A stretch of DNA of 64,000 bases, taken from Lachnospiraceae bacterium AC2012. GTDB taxonomy: Bacteria; Bacillota; Clostridia; Lachnospirales; Lachnospiraceae. Position 1 is the stretch's first letter; every line of letters begins with the position of its first letter. The DNA is taken from assembly GCA_000702525.1 (NCBI GenBank), contig JNIN01000001.1:1054001-1118000 (forward strand), given 5' to 3'. Below, one piece after another: positions 19,177 to 28,328 of the stretch. The position numbers were made by a program, and so were the translations under genes. A model generated the notes under the pieces. The model worked only from the letters and a program-made list of their open reading frames with translations, did no database searches and was not told the origin of the DNA.

Positions 19177-20190
19177 CTACTCTTCATCTACCACAATGCT
19201 GTCAAACACTTCTGCTGCACCGCTCTTAAAGTCATCCGAAATCTCAATTCCCAGATTCTTAGCAGCCTCTGTATTGATATAGAGACTTGGTTCGGAAATG
19301 GTTTCAAAATTCATTTCAGAAGCCTTTGCTTCTCCCTTTAAAATCTTTGCAGCCATCTTACCCGTCTGCTTGCCAAGCTCATAATAATCAATTCCCATGG
19401 ATGCCACACAGCCGGATTTCACCTGCTCTACTTCCGAACCAAATACCGGAATACCAGCCTTATTCGCCTGATCCAAAACCGTTTGTAATGCGGATACCAC
19501 CGTGTTATCTGTAAGATTGGAAATGCAATCCACCTCGGTTACCAGATCCGCTGCAGCCATTTCCACATCACCTGTGGTATTAATTCCCTTACTTACAATT
19601 TCAAATCCATAATCCCCTGCAAGTTCTTCATAAGTAGCAATCGTACTGACGGAATTTGTCTCACTGGTATTGTAGATAATACCAATCTTCTCTGCTTCTG
19701 GAAGAAGTTCTCGAATCATCTCAAGCTGCTCCTTCACAGGAAGTTCATCCGAAGTACCCGTAATATTTCCAGCCGGAGTACCATCCGCATCCGCAAGCTG
19801 CGCTTCTACCGGATCCGAAATAGCAGTATAAACAACCGGAATCTCCGTATTCATGGTGGAATTATAAGCGGACATCGCTGACGGTGTCGCGATTGCACAA
19901 ATCAGGCTCACATTTTCAGAGACATAATTATCGGAAATGATACTTGCCTGTGAAATATCTGCCTGTGCATTGTCATATTCCACGGTGAGGTTTTCACCCT
20001 CAACAATTCCTTCTTCTTCTAACCCTTTTAAAAATCCTTCTCGACAATTATCCAGTGATGGATGCTCCGCAAATTGCGAAATACCGATCGTGTAATCCGT
20101 ATCGGAAGAACCACTATCACTTGTACCACAGCCAATCAAGGACAGTCCCAAAATCATGCTAAGGGACATCATCATAATCTTTTTCTTCAT
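19177..20190 (-). CDS. ABC importer substrate-binding lipoprotein (ABC_sub_bind/TrpX family)
   Basis: A 337-residue lipoprotein. The signal peptide MKKKIMMMSLSMILGLSLIGC ends in a lipobox with Cys21 as the lipid-modified residue, followed by a Ser/Gly/Asp linker. The body has the PF04392 pattern: TIGISQFAEHPSLDNCREGF, PVVYTAISDPVEA, GTSDELPVKEQLEMI and SMGIDYYELGKQTG. The ligand is probably an aromatic amino acid or related compound, by analogy with streptococcal TrpX. It is the first gene of a seven-gene run. No T-box is visible in the short leader. Confidence 0.87.
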   Translation of the reverse strand: MKKKIMMMSLSMILGLSLIGCGTSDSGSSDTDYTIGISQFAEHPSLDNCREGFLKGLEEEGIVEGENLTVEYDNAQADISQASIISDNYVSENVSLICAIATPSAMSAYNSTMNTEIPVVYTAISDPVEAQLADADGTPAGNITGTSDELPVKEQLEMIRELLPEAEKIGIIYNTSETNSVSTIATYEELAGDYGFEIVSKGINTTGDVEMAAADLVTEVDCISNLTDNTVVSALQTVLDQANKAGIPVFGSEVEQVKSGCVASMGIDYYELGKQTGKMAAKILKGEAKASEMNFETISEPSLYINTEAAKNLGIEISDDFKSGAAEVFDSIVVDEE

Positions 20191-20234
20191 CTTTTTCTTT
20201 TCCTTTCCCTTTGATGCTCTGTCGCAATAAACTC

Positions 20235-20263
20235 ATTATAATAAAAAAGGACCGTTGCGTAAA
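20235..20263 (-). promoter_or_regulatory. Putative promoter of the ABC importer operon
   Basis: On the minus strand TTTACG (20263-20258), 17 bases and TATAAT (20240-20235). The -35 lies inside the CarD-gene terminator hairpin, so terminator and promoter share sequence. Confidence 0.35.
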
Positions 20264-20273
20264 GCAACAGTCC
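20242..20273 (-). terminator. Terminator downstream of the carD-like gene
   Basis: On the minus strand GGACTGTTGC pairs with GCAACGGTCC around a 5-nt loop, followed by TTTTTT. Confidence 0.75.
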
Positions 20274-20286
20274 CTATTCTAACGTC

Positions 20287-20832
20287 CTATGCAAGTGATG
20301 CTACATATTCTTCTTTTGCAGCTGTCAAACCTTCAAAAAATGCATCTTCAATTTGTGTTGGCTCTTCATCTAAAGCGAAAGCCATTTCCTGGAACAACTT
20401 CTTACCAGCAGACTGTAAAATCTTCTCATCCGAAGACATTACCTTCTTACCAGAAGCGATACGTCCCATCTTACGTAAATATGCTGTTTTTACAACTCCT
20501 GCAAGTGATCTTGGGTCAAAGAGAGCGATCTGCTCCTTGAATAATTCCTGACGGACTCTGTCATTCTTTTCATGAATCACTTCCACATCATCCAGATGTT
20601 CCATTAAGTCCTCAATTTCCTCGGCTGATTTGACATCACGAATACGAATCTTGGTTCCTTCTACAGCATCCACTGGAGTAATAACGTGGCTGCCATTCGT
20701 GTAAACCGGCTTTAATGAATAGTATAATTTTTCAGAACCTTTTCCCTGAAGTGCCATCTCCTGAATACCAGCTACCTGACATACTCCAGCGCTTTCGTGC
20801 ATCAAATACTCCCCGATTTCATAATGCTTCAT
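20287..20832 (-). CDS. CarD/CdnL-family transcription regulator
   Basis: A 181-residue protein. The N-terminal RNA-polymerase-interacting domain (residues about 1-60; YEIGEYLMHESAGVCQVAGI, then LYYSLKPVYTNGSHVITPVD) is of the CarD_TRCF type and should bind the polymerase beta lobe; the rest is helical and likely contacts DNA upstream of the -10 box. CarD proteins stabilise open complexes. The gene is monocistronic with its own promoter and terminator. Short paralogues of this family are common in Clostridia, so which promoters it acts on cannot be told. Confidence 0.85.
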   Translation of the reverse strand: MKHYEIGEYLMHESAGVCQVAGIQEMALQGKGSEKLYYSLKPVYTNGSHVITPVDAVEGTKIRIRDVKSAEEIEDLMEHLDDVEVIHEKNDRVRQELFKEQIALFDPRSLAGVVKTAYLRKMGRIASGKKVMSSDEKILQSAGKKLFQEMAFALDEEPTQIEDAFFEGLTAAKEEYVASLA

Positions 20833-20884
20833 TTTATCACCTTACTACTTTCCATTTAACACACTAATTATCCAACTGTATTAT

Positions 20885-20914
20885 ATTATAGCTAGTTTTA
20901 TCAAAAAATGTCAT
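20885..20914 (-). promoter_or_regulatory. Promoter of the carD-like gene
   Basis: On the minus strand ATGACA (20914-20909), 18 bases and a perfect TATAAT (20890-20885). Confidence 0.55.
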
Positions 20915-20940
20915 ACGAAAAATGGATAAAAATTTGAAAA

Positions 20941-22074
20941 TTATTTGTCCGAATTCATAAAATCTGTCCGTATCTTTTCTAAAAATTGTCGTTCCGAGTC
21001 CAAACTGTGGCGCATTCCCTTCTCTGCTCCGCTTAAAATCTCCGCCTGCATCTGTAGTGGCAGCTCCCGATATTCCAGATACATCGAAAGATCAAAGATC
21101 TGCAGGCTTTGCACATAAAGAAGAATCAATACCATCTTCCCGATCAGATAATAATCCTCATAGCATTCCAGATATAATTCCTGTATGCAATACGAGAGAT
21201 AACTTCGATACTTCAGCCGAAGTTCCGGCATGGCATCCAGCATTTCTTTCATCTTTTGATTCAGATAAGCATCTGCATCCGCTTCCCTCACCTGACCAAA
21301 CTGTTTATCATACGCTTTCAGCGCGCGATACAAATAAGGATTTCGAAACGGAATCATCGTATACCAAAGATGAATATAGATCACATCATTCATAATGGTC
21401 GCCGGATAAAAGAGTTCCCGGTCCAGATTCTTCACATCCAAAAGAGGTGATTCGCCCTGCTCCAGACGAGTAAGCATCGTATCCAAACCATTTCGCATCA
21501 AGAGGCGATGCTCCTCATACATAAAATGATACAGCGCGTACATATCTTCTGTCAGCGTTTGGCCATCCTCTCTCCACAAGAAATCCAGCATCCCTTCCCG
21601 GCTCTGCATGAGATACCGAAGGAACTTCTCATCATGATTCTCCAGAATCCACTGCGGTTTCATTTCCTTCGTCTCAGAGAAATGTAACCGCCCCGGATGC
21701 TCCAGATAAATCCGTGCCATCTCAACGCAGGACAATTCCAGCGTCACTTCGATTTGATTCTCGATTTGCAAAATTCTCCTAGGATAGTTTCTACAAATTT
21801 CCGGCATCCATTCCAAATGACCCTCACATTGAAATTGGCAAAGTCCATCCTTGTGATAGATACACCCCTTCCTCGGAAGAGTACGCATAACATGAAAGCC
21901 TCGCACCCGTTTTGTCGAGGCCAGCAAGGTGTACTTCTTCGCACCTTTGGCATGTTTGTAATTTTCATACGTGGTTTCATCTACGGTGACATTCCAGTTC
22001 CGACAACAAGTATTCGGACAGGAGGCACCGAGACATTTGAATTTATTTAAGATAGAAATCGCTTTTGTTTTCAT
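20941..22074 (-). CDS. fliB: Flagellin lysine-N-methylase-like protein
   Basis: A 377-residue FliB-family protein. The N-terminal cysteine cluster (CLGASCPNTCCRNW, about residues 14-27) and the second set in CIYHKDGLCQFQ with PEICRNYPR are the family hallmark; the cysteines probably hold an Fe-S cluster. In Salmonella FliB methylates lysines of flagellin. No flagellin or flagellar gene is in the window, so the target is uncertain. A good CodY-box-like site (22091-22105) and a TATAAT (22087-22082) lie just before the start; there is little room for an SD. Confidence 0.8.
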   Translation of the reverse strand: MKTKAISILNKFKCLGASCPNTCCRNWNVTVDETTYENYKHAKGAKKYTLLASTKRVRGFHVMRTLPRKGCIYHKDGLCQFQCEGHLEWMPEICRNYPRRILQIENQIEVTLELSCVEMARIYLEHPGRLHFSETKEMKPQWILENHDEKFLRYLMQSREGMLDFLWREDGQTLTEDMYALYHFMYEEHRLLMRNGLDTMLTRLEQGESPLLDVKNLDRELFYPATIMNDVIYIHLWYTMIPFRNPYLYRALKAYDKQFGQVREADADAYLNQKMKEMLDAMPELRLKYRSYLSYCIQELYLECYEDYYLIGKMVLILLYVQSLQIFDLSMYLEYRELPLQMQAEILSGAEKGMRHSLDSERQFLEKIRTDFMNSDK

Positions 22075-22090
22075 ACCATCTATTATAGCG

Positions 22091-22105
22091 AATTTTCTAA
22101 AAATG
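22091..22105. promoter_or_regulatory. CodY-box-like site at the fliB promoter
   Basis: AATTTTCTAAAAATG matches AATTTTCWGAAAATT at 13 of 15 positions, the best in the window. It lies just upstream of a minus-strand TATAAT (22087-22082), where binding would block polymerase. Confidence 0.5.
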
Positions 22106-22111
22106 GGCAGG

Positions 22112-22137
22112 AAAAAAGCCAGTCCGAAGACTGGCTT
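22112..22137 (-). terminator. Minus-strand terminator with a UUCG loop, no gene upstream
   Basis: On the minus strand AAGCCAGTC-TTCG-GACTGGCTT followed by a T-run. The nearest minus-strand gene upstream is apt, over 1 kb away and with its own terminator, so this ends a short transcript or blocks read-through into fliB. A candidate minus-strand promoter (TTTACT-N17-TACAAT, 22208-22180) would give an RNA of about 60 nt. Confidence 0.55.
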
Positions 22138-22163
22138 AAAAAAGAAAAAAGATTACTCAACAT

Positions 22164-22192
22164 TTGACTGTTTGAATATATTGTACTATCAT
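22164..22192 (+). promoter_or_regulatory. Promoter of the LysR-family gene
   Basis: TTGACT (22164-22169), 17 bases and TATCAT (22187-22192). Confidence 0.55.
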
Positions 22193-22275
22193 ATATCAGT
22201 GAAGTAAAGTTCAAGTTCTTCATGTTAAACTTGAATTTGATTCAATTGTGCCAAAACGCAGCACTGGAGGGAAAA

Positions 22276-23154
22276 ATGACACTTTTATCTTATGAAATCT
22301 TTCAAACAATTTTGGATCAGGGTTCTTTTGCTAAGGCTGCCACTATCCTTCATTTGACTCCATCCGCAGTCAGTCACTCCATCTCCTCTATGGAAGAAGA
22401 GATTGGATTTCCACTGTTTATCCGTAATAAGAGCGGTGTACAGTTGACGAGTGCCGGAGAGCAAATCAGTCCACATATCCAGAAAATTGTATCTGCTAAT
22501 AATAACCTGCTTCAGGTTGTATCTCAAATGAAAGGTATGAATACCGGAACAGTAAAGATCGGTTGTACAAACACCGTATGTTTAACCTGGATTCCAGATA
22601 TCATCCGTACATTTGGAGCAAAATATCCACAGATTTCTATTGAAGTATATCAGGGATCCTACACCGACACTGTAAACTGGGTTAAGAATGGTATTATCGA
22701 TCTTGGTATCCTATCCGAAAATGCCAATGAAGGTCTCTCCTTCATTCCTCTTTGCAAGGATCCACTCGTATGTGTTACACCAAAGGGATATATGCCAAAG
22801 GACACGACTAAGATGACACCGGATGATCTGAAGAATCAGCCATTCGTCATCCAGCAGGACAGCTGTGATCGAGATATTATCTCCTTCTTAGACACACACA
22901 GCTTATCCATCCGTGCCAACTGTCATATCTTAGATGACCAGTCCGCACTTACGATGGTAGAGTGTGGCGCCGGAATCAGTATCATGCCTAAGCTTCTGCT
23001 TGATGCGGTGAAGAAGGATGTCGATGTCTATCCTCTCGATCCACCAGAAAGCCGTACACTTGGAATCTGCTGTAACAATAAGGACTTCCTTTCCCCAGCA
23101 GCAACAGAAATGATTGAACATATCCGCGAGTACGTCTCTAATATCGAGAAGTAA
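22276..23154 (+). CDS. LysR-family transcription regulator
   Basis: A 292-residue LTTR. The N-terminal winged helix (residues about 1-60: YEIFQTILDQGSFAKAATILHLTPSAVSHSISSMEEE) is followed by the periplasmic-binding-protein-like effector domain (about 85-290). The ATG at 22276 is chosen because GGAGGG lies just before it; an in-frame ATG at 22222 has no SD. LTTRs usually regulate a divergent neighbour; here that is fliB or the short RNA-like transcript. The effector cannot be read from sequence. Confidence 0.87.
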   Translation: MTLLSYEIFQTILDQGSFAKAATILHLTPSAVSHSISSMEEEIGFPLFIRNKSGVQLTSAGEQISPHIQKIVSANNNLLQVVSQMKGMNTGTVKIGCTNTVCLTWIPDIIRTFGAKYPQISIEVYQGSYTDTVNWVKNGIIDLGILSENANEGLSFIPLCKDPLVCVTPKGYMPKDTTKMTPDDLKNQPFVIQQDSCDRDIISFLDTHSLSIRANCHILDDQSALTMVECGAGISIMPKLLLDAVKKDVDVYPLDPPESRTLGICCNNKDFLSPAATEMIEHIREYVSNIEK

Positions 23155-23160
23155 CAAAAT

Positions 23161-23216
23161 AAAGCCCCGGTTCGTAAGAATCCATACGATGGAACTTACA
23201 AACCGGGGTTTCTTTT
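23161..23216. terminator. Bidirectional terminator between the LysR gene and apt
   Basis: AAGCCCCGGTT and AACCGGGGTTT arms, with an additional GTAAG/CTTAC pairing inside and a TTTCTTTT tail on the plus strand. It serves two convergent genes. Confidence 0.7.
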
Positions 23217-23248
23217 ATTAAAATATTTTGTATTCTAAATCCAATCGA

Positions 23249-23779
23249 TTACTTACCTGGATAGCTAACAACAGATTCTACTCTGTATCCCTCATCTTCT
23301 AACATCTTTCTACCTTCTAATCCAGAAAGTTCTAAGAGGAATAACATCGCAGCAACTTCGCCACCAAGCTTCTCAATAAGGTGTGCAGCAGCTTTAATTG
23401 TACCACCAGTCGCAATTAAGTCATCAATTAAAACAACCTTCTGTCCTGGCTTAATAGAATCCTTATGCATCTCAATCGTAGCTGTGCCATATTCAAGATC
23501 ATATTCTTCTGCAACAGTTTCGCAAGGAAGCTTACCCTTCTTACGAATTAATACAAATGGCTTATGCATGTTATATGCAATTGGTGCGCCAAAAACGAAA
23601 CCACGAGACTCAGCACCAGCGATTACATCGAAGTCCATACCCTCTAACTTCTTCTGTAATTCGTCGATTGCAAGCTGGAATCCATCTGCATCTTCAAGTA
23701 CTGTTGTGATATCACGGAACATAATTCCTTCTTCTGGAAAGTTTGGAATTGTTCTAATATAATCTTCAACCTTTTTCAT
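23249..23779 (-). CDS. apt: Adenine phosphoribosyltransferase
   Basis: A 176-residue type I PRTase that converts adenine and PRPP to AMP (purine salvage). The PRPP loop VVLIDDLIATGGTIKA (about residues 118-133), the GAESRGFVFGAPIAY segment and the N-terminal IPNFPEEGIMFRDITT are diagnostic. It lies 63 bases after pyrC on the same strand, so it may share the thrH-pyrC transcript. Confidence 0.95.
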   Translation of the reverse strand: MKKVEDYIRTIPNFPEEGIMFRDITTVLEDADGFQLAIDELQKKLEGMDFDVIAGAESRGFVFGAPIAYNMHKPFVLIRKKGKLPCETVAEEYDLEYGTATIEMHKDSIKPGQKVVLIDDLIATGGTIKAAAHLIEKLGGEVAAMLFLLELSGLEGRKMLEDEGYRVESVVSYPGK

Positions 23780-23842
23780 TTTAAATATCCTCGATTCTTT
23801 TAAATCATATTTAACGGAAAACTTATTTTACTTTTCCTTTTT

Positions 23843-25150
23843 TCAATTGTCAAGCCCAACGATTTTGCCATCGCAAATCGTGCATTTTACTCGGCCTGTA
23901 ACACGTTCTCCAACAAATGGAGAATTCTTGGATTTCGAACGGAAACAATCCTCGGTAATGGTCCATTCTTCCTTCGGATCCAGTAATACCAAATCTGCAG
24001 GTCCGCCTTCTCTCAACTCTCCCGCATCCAGACCATAGAGTCTTGCCGGATTGTAGGACATCTTCTCGCATAACTCTAATAGAGTCATCCTGCCGGATTT
24101 TACCAAGACCGTATAGCAAAGTGCGAATGCCGTCTCTAATCCAATCATCCCACTTGGTGCATCAGCAATTGGTTTTGCCTTCTCCTCTTTTGCATGTGGC
24201 GCATGGTCTGTCGCAATCATATCGATAGTTCCATCGCAAAGGCCAGAAATCAGAGCCTGTCGATCCTCTTCTGTACGAAGCGGTGGATTCACTCTTGCAA
24301 GCGAGCCCTTCTGTAACACCAGTTCCTCTGTTGCATAGAGATGCTGCGGTGTAACTTCTCCATAAACTTCTACACCTTCTGCCTTCATAAAACGGAGAAT
24401 ATCCACCGTCATCTTGGCACTGATATGCTGAATATCCAATTTTGCACCAACAGACTGGTTCAAAAGACAATCTCTGGCAACCAGCACAGCCTCGGAAACA
24501 GCAGGTGCACCACCGAGTCCCAATTTCTCCGATACCGCTCCTTGGTTCACACCCTGACTAAGAAGCAATTCCGGATCTTCCTCGTGAACGGAAATCGGCA
24601 CATCCAATTTCTTCGCCATCTGAAGTGCTTGAAGCATCAGCTTCTCATCCCGAATCGGAACGCCATCATCCGTAAATCCACAAGCACCCGCCGCATGCAA
24701 CTTCTCCATATCGGTGAGCTTCTGCCCACTCATGGAAGTCGTAACATTTGCCGCATTTAAAACATGAATTGGCAGATCCTTCGCACGCTTTCTAAGGTCT
24801 GTAAGCACTGCCTCGTTATCCACCGGCGGCTTGGTATTTGCCATACAGACAACCGTTGTATAGCCGCCTGCCGCAGCCGCTGCAGAACCCGTATGGATAT
24901 CTTCCTTATACGTAAGTCCCGGATCCCGGAAATGTACATGCACATCTACAAATCCAGGTGCCACAACTAGCCCGCGCGCCGACAATTCTTCGATATCCTC
25001 GCCTGTCACTCTCTGCAATTCCAACGCTCTGGCACCAACGGAAGCAGGCGAACCTATCTTCTCAATTCGATTCCCTACAATCAGCACATTCGCATCGGCT
25101 TCCAGTCTGGTTGCCGGATTGAGAACTCTACCGTTCGTAATCAATAACAT
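23843..25150 (-). CDS. pyrC: Dihydroorotase
   Basis: A 435-residue amidohydrolase that closes carbamoyl aspartate to dihydroorotate. Metal ligands are in DVHVHFRDPG (His71, His73), and the late MIATDHAPH gives the catalytic aspartate (about 313). Length and DVHVHFRDPG fit type I (zinc) dihydroorotases rather than the short E. coli kind; allantoinase is unlikely with the other pyr genes present. It starts two bases after the thrH stop. The remaining pyr genes in the window are at 35.8-39.2 kb. Confidence 0.93.
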   Translation of the reverse strand: MLLITNGRVLNPATRLEADANVLIVGNRIEKIGSPASVGARALELQRVTGEDIEELSARGLVVAPGFVDVHVHFRDPGLTYKEDIHTGSAAAAAGGYTTVVCMANTKPPVDNEAVLTDLRKRAKDLPIHVLNAANVTTSMSGQKLTDMEKLHAAGACGFTDDGVPIRDEKLMLQALQMAKKLDVPISVHEEDPELLLSQGVNQGAVSEKLGLGGAPAVSEAVLVARDCLLNQSVGAKLDIQHISAKMTVDILRFMKAEGVEVYGEVTPQHLYATEELVLQKGSLARVNPPLRTEEDRQALISGLCDGTIDMIATDHAPHAKEEKAKPIADAPSGMIGLETAFALCYTVLVKSGRMTLLELCEKMSYNPARLYGLDAGELREGGPADLVLLDPKEEWTITEDCFRSKSKNSPFVGERVTGRVKCTICDGKIVGLDN

Positions 25151-25152
25151 CT

Positions 25153-25752
25153 TTACAAATTCTCCTTTATTGCCTGAAGCAATTCCTCATAGGATTCATA
25201 TGCCGGAATCTCGGGATAATCCTGCTTAATCTTATCCGTACTCTTAAATAAGAATCCGGCCTTGCTCGCCTGAATCATACCCAGATCATTATAGCTGTCT
25301 CCACTGGCTATCGTCTCAAATCCAGCTGTTTGAAGTGCTTTCACCGTGGTATACTTCGTATTCTCACAGCGCATCTGAAATCCTGTGATTTCCCCGTCTT
25401 CTGCCACCTCTAATGTATTACAGAAAATCGTAGGCCATCCCAGCTTCTTCATCAGTGGGGATGCAAACTGTTCAAACGTATCGCTGATGATAATAACCTG
25501 CGTCATCGCTCTAAGTTCATCCAAGAATGCCTTCGCGCCTTCCATCGGGTCAATCTTCGCAATTGTCTCCTGAATCTCTTTCAATCCAAGACCATGCTCC
25601 TTTAAAATGCGCAGACGATACTCCATTAATTTATGATAATCCGGCTCATCTCTGGTGGTCTTTTTCAATTCTTCGATACCGGTTGCCTCTGCAAAAGCAA
25701 TCCAAATTTCAGGAACAAGAACACCCTCTAAGTCCAAACATACAATATTCAT
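25153..25752 (-). CDS. thrH: HAD phosphatase, ThrH-like (phosphoserine phosphatase/homoserine kinase)
   Basis: A 199-residue HAD-superfamily enzyme. Motif I is CLDLEGVLVPE (Asp7, Glu9, where most HADs have Asp-x-Asp), motif II is IIISDTFEQF (Ser-Asp), and motif III/IV is SGDSYNDLGM. The DLEG motif and the overall length match ThrH of Pseudomonas, a phosphoserine phosphatase that can transfer phosphate to homoserine. It probably supplies serine; the transferase activity is unproven here. First gene of thrH-pyrC-apt. Confidence 0.85.
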   Translation of the reverse strand: MNIVCLDLEGVLVPEIWIAFAEATGIEELKKTTRDEPDYHKLMEYRLRILKEHGLGLKEIQETIAKIDPMEGAKAFLDELRAMTQVIIISDTFEQFASPLMKKLGWPTIFCNTLEVAEDGEITGFQMRCENTKYTTVKALQTAGFETIASGDSYNDLGMIQASKAGFLFKSTDKIKQDYPEIPAYESYEELLQAIKENL

Positions 25753-25787
25753 AATCTTTCCTCTCTTTCCCTAACTATTTTAGTTGA

Positions 25788-25826
25788 AATAGAAAAGAGT
25801 GTCCACGGTAAACCCGCAGACACTCT
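25788..25826 (-). terminator. Terminator of the two-component/surface-protein operon
   Basis: On the minus strand GAGTGTC and GACACTC pair, with an inner CGG/CCG, followed by TTTTCTATTT. Confidence 0.7.
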
Positions 25827-25859
25827 CGTTTCACTTATATGGATTTCTAATCGTATTTA

Positions 25860-26969
25860 TTAATACTCCTTCTTATCCTTATCATTTTTCATATTGGAAA
25901 TGTAAAATTTCTCCATTTGGAAAAATGCTAAACCAACCATGGTAAAACTTGATACTGAAGCAATCAGATAATCCAAATTAGAATTACCAACCAATGCGCA
26001 GATCAAATTAATCACCACGCAAATTCCACTCAAGGATAAGATATCATCCTTGTCTCTGGCATAGAGCATCATCACGCCCGACCAGAGAACCGTGTTAATT
26101 ACACATATAATATGGCCAAACCAAATCGCATTATCAAAGAACCGATTGATAAATGCCACTTGATGATATACAAGAGCAAATGTCGAAAACAAACTGGTTT
26201 CGAATGTCATACGCTCCTTATCATTTCCAACATCTTCCAGCAAAGTGCATACTCCACCATGACTTCGAACCATATAATATTCACGTCCCGAATTCTGAAG
26301 TATCTGTGGAATATAAAATGTGATTTTCAGCGGTGCCTCCAGTTTACACACGCTCTTCCAATCACCATCATTCACCTGCTTGACCATGGAAATATCTACC
26401 ACTAGTCCCATCGAAAGATCCTGCGTACTTCCATAGAAATCCGGAAGCGCATTCTCAATCGATGTATACGTCTCATCATCAATAACGGAAGAGATGTCGG
26501 AAATAGAGAACTCGATATTGATGGTCGAACCATCTTCTACCATTCTTAATTCCTCTTCCGTCAAGCATGCGCGAAATACATCCTGCACCGTTCCAACAGC
26601 AAGATCATATCCCGATGTATCTCCTGTCGTACCGTAACCAAGATACACATTTACAGCTCCCTCACCATATGTAATTGTCGTATTCTCGAATATCGTAGAA
26701 GATTTCGTAGCATTCGAATATCGCACCACTTCTTGAATCTTCTGATTCTCATTAATGCCATATCCATTCTGAATATCTCTATCTTTACCTGCAGCATCTT
26801 GTATGCAGTCTCCGTGATTCTCCCTATCTACTGTATTTACCTGATTATTTGTCGCAAACGTAACGACAAAAAACATCATAAATACAATCATCACCAGAAA
26901 AATAGCAATTCCTAGAAATCCAATGATGTCCATTCTACGTTGCCCGGTTTCATGCTCGTACTTCTGCAT
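25860..26969 (-). CDS. Surface-exposed membrane protein, third gene of the two-component operon
   Basis: A 369-residue protein. One helix (residues about 15-42) leads to an extracytoplasmic domain (about 45-275), then about three helices (278-355) and a lysine-rich tail. The ectodomain ends with ITFYIPQILQNSGREYYMV, then VCTLLED and FETSLFSTFALVY; this module ends many clostridial cell-surface proteins, there usually read as a beta-sandwich next to the wall. Function unknown. It lies 33 bases after the histidine kinase gene, so it may be a sensor partner or the regulated output. Confidence 0.7.
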   Translation of the reverse strand: MQKYEHETGQRRMDIIGFLGIAIFLVMIVFMMFFVVTFATNNQVNTVDRENHGDCIQDAAGKDRDIQNGYGINENQKIQEVVRYSNATKSSTIFENTTITYGEGAVNVYLGYGTTGDTSGYDLAVGTVQDVFRACLTEEELRMVEDGSTINIEFSISDISSVIDDETYTSIENALPDFYGSTQDLSMGLVVDISMVKQVNDGDWKSVCKLEAPLKITFYIPQILQNSGREYYMVRSHGGVCTLLEDVGNDKERMTFETSLFSTFALVYHQVAFINRFFDNAIWFGHIICVINTVLWSGVMMLYARDKDDILSLSGICVVINLICALVGNSNLDYLIASVSSFTMVGLAFFQMEKFYISNMKNDKDKKEY

Positions 26970-27002
26970 CTGAAACTCCCCTAGTTTGCATATTATATAA
27001 CT

Positions 27003-28328
27003 CTACTTCCATGTTTTTCCGTCCAATTCTGGTATAAATACAGTCGCAACTGTACCTTTGCCAGGTTTTGATTCGATTGTCAACCTGGCATCCATTAGCA
27101 TTGATAGTCGCTTCTTCACATTTTCGATCCCAATGTGTGCCCTCTCATCATTCTTTGTCTCGTTTGTATCAAATCCGACGCCATCATCCGTTACACGAAT
27201 GATATAGCCCCCTTCAATTTTATGTGTTTCGAATTTGACCGTACCTCCATTAATCGCTTTTCCAACCCCATGCTTAACCGCATTTTCAATTAACGGCTGA
27301 ATGGATAATGGCGGAACAAAGAAATCCTTAGTTTCAATATCATAGACAATTTCTAATTCATCGTCGAATCGAAGTTTCTCCAATGATAAATAAACTTCGA
27401 TATGTTTGAGTTCCTCTTCAAAAGGAACTGGCTCATTGGTCCCCTTTAATGCATTTAAATTACCCCTTAAGTAGTCCGAAAAATCACTAATTGCACGCTG
27501 TGCAAGCTTTGGATCTTTACTACATAAATAATAGATGGAATTCAACGAATTATACAGGAAATGCGGCTGAATCTGAGACATCACAATCTTAATCTGCATG
27601 TCGTTCACCTTACGTTCCTGCTCCATCAACTGTTCTTTTTGCTCTGCGAGCATCTGTCCCTGTTCCATCTGTGTTGTCGCAAACATAAGGATTGCGGATA
27701 CCGTAATGGAAATGTTAAGCAAGGACAAATCTTTCAATAAAATTTGCGCTATCACAGCAACAAATGGAAATACAAAATAGGATGACATTGCCAGGAATCT
27801 GGCCGCTGATACCTTCTTACGATTCGCAAGTAGAACCAACGCATCAATCACCATACCTACCAAGCCAAACGCCTGCGAAATCCAAAAATTATCTGTTCGA
27901 TAATAGAGATTACTGTGATCAAAATAATAATACAAATCTGTGTACTGCGAATAAATCAGTAGTAACATCGCACAACCACAGACAAAATAGATGGAAATAC
28001 GCCAAATCCGAAATGGAAGCGTCTCATCGCTCACATAAAATGACAGATATTGCGTAAATCCTAAGAGAATAAAATAACTGAGTGTAAATACTGCAAATAC
28101 AGATCCCCACTCAATATAATATCCAAGTGGGCCAGGCCAACCTCGAAATACCCATGTCATTGCATCAAAAAACAATAACATGGCATTCGATAACTGGAGA
28201 ATAAACATCATATGATTGGACTCACCCTTGGTATTCCTACTGGCAAATGCCAGGAAACAGGCGATCACACAGAAGAAGCAACCCCAAAGCTCCAATGATA
28301 CCTGTACAATACTAACAGATGAAATCAT
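27003..28328 (-). CDS. LytS/YehU-class sensor histidine kinase
   Basis: A 441-residue kinase. The N-terminal half has about seven helices (residues about 5-218), followed by a short coiled coil (222-245), a His_kinase domain (PF06580; QIQPHFLYNSLNS with phospho-acceptor His256) and an HATPase domain (N box LIENAVKHG, G1 DDGVGFD, G2 GKGTVATVF). This topology is that of sensors for peptides or small hydrophobic ligands. The gene overlaps the response regulator by 4 bases, so the two are a cognate pair. Confidence 0.92.
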   Translation of the reverse strand: MISSVSIVQVSLELWGCFFCVIACFLAFASRNTKGESNHMMFILQLSNAMLLFFDAMTWVFRGWPGPLGYYIEWGSVFAVFTLSYFILLGFTQYLSFYVSDETLPFRIWRISIYFVCGCAMLLLIYSQYTDLYYYFDHSNLYYRTDNFWISQAFGLVGMVIDALVLLANRKKVSAARFLAMSSYFVFPFVAVIAQILLKDLSLLNISITVSAILMFATTQMEQGQMLAEQKEQLMEQERKVNDMQIKIVMSQIQPHFLYNSLNSIYYLCSKDPKLAQRAISDFSDYLRGNLNALKGTNEPVPFEEELKHIEVYLSLEKLRFDDELEIVYDIETKDFFVPPLSIQPLIENAVKHGVGKAINGGTVKFETHKIEGGYIIRVTDDGVGFDTNETKNDERAHIGIENVKKRLSMLMDARLTIESKPGKGTVATVFIPELDGKTWK

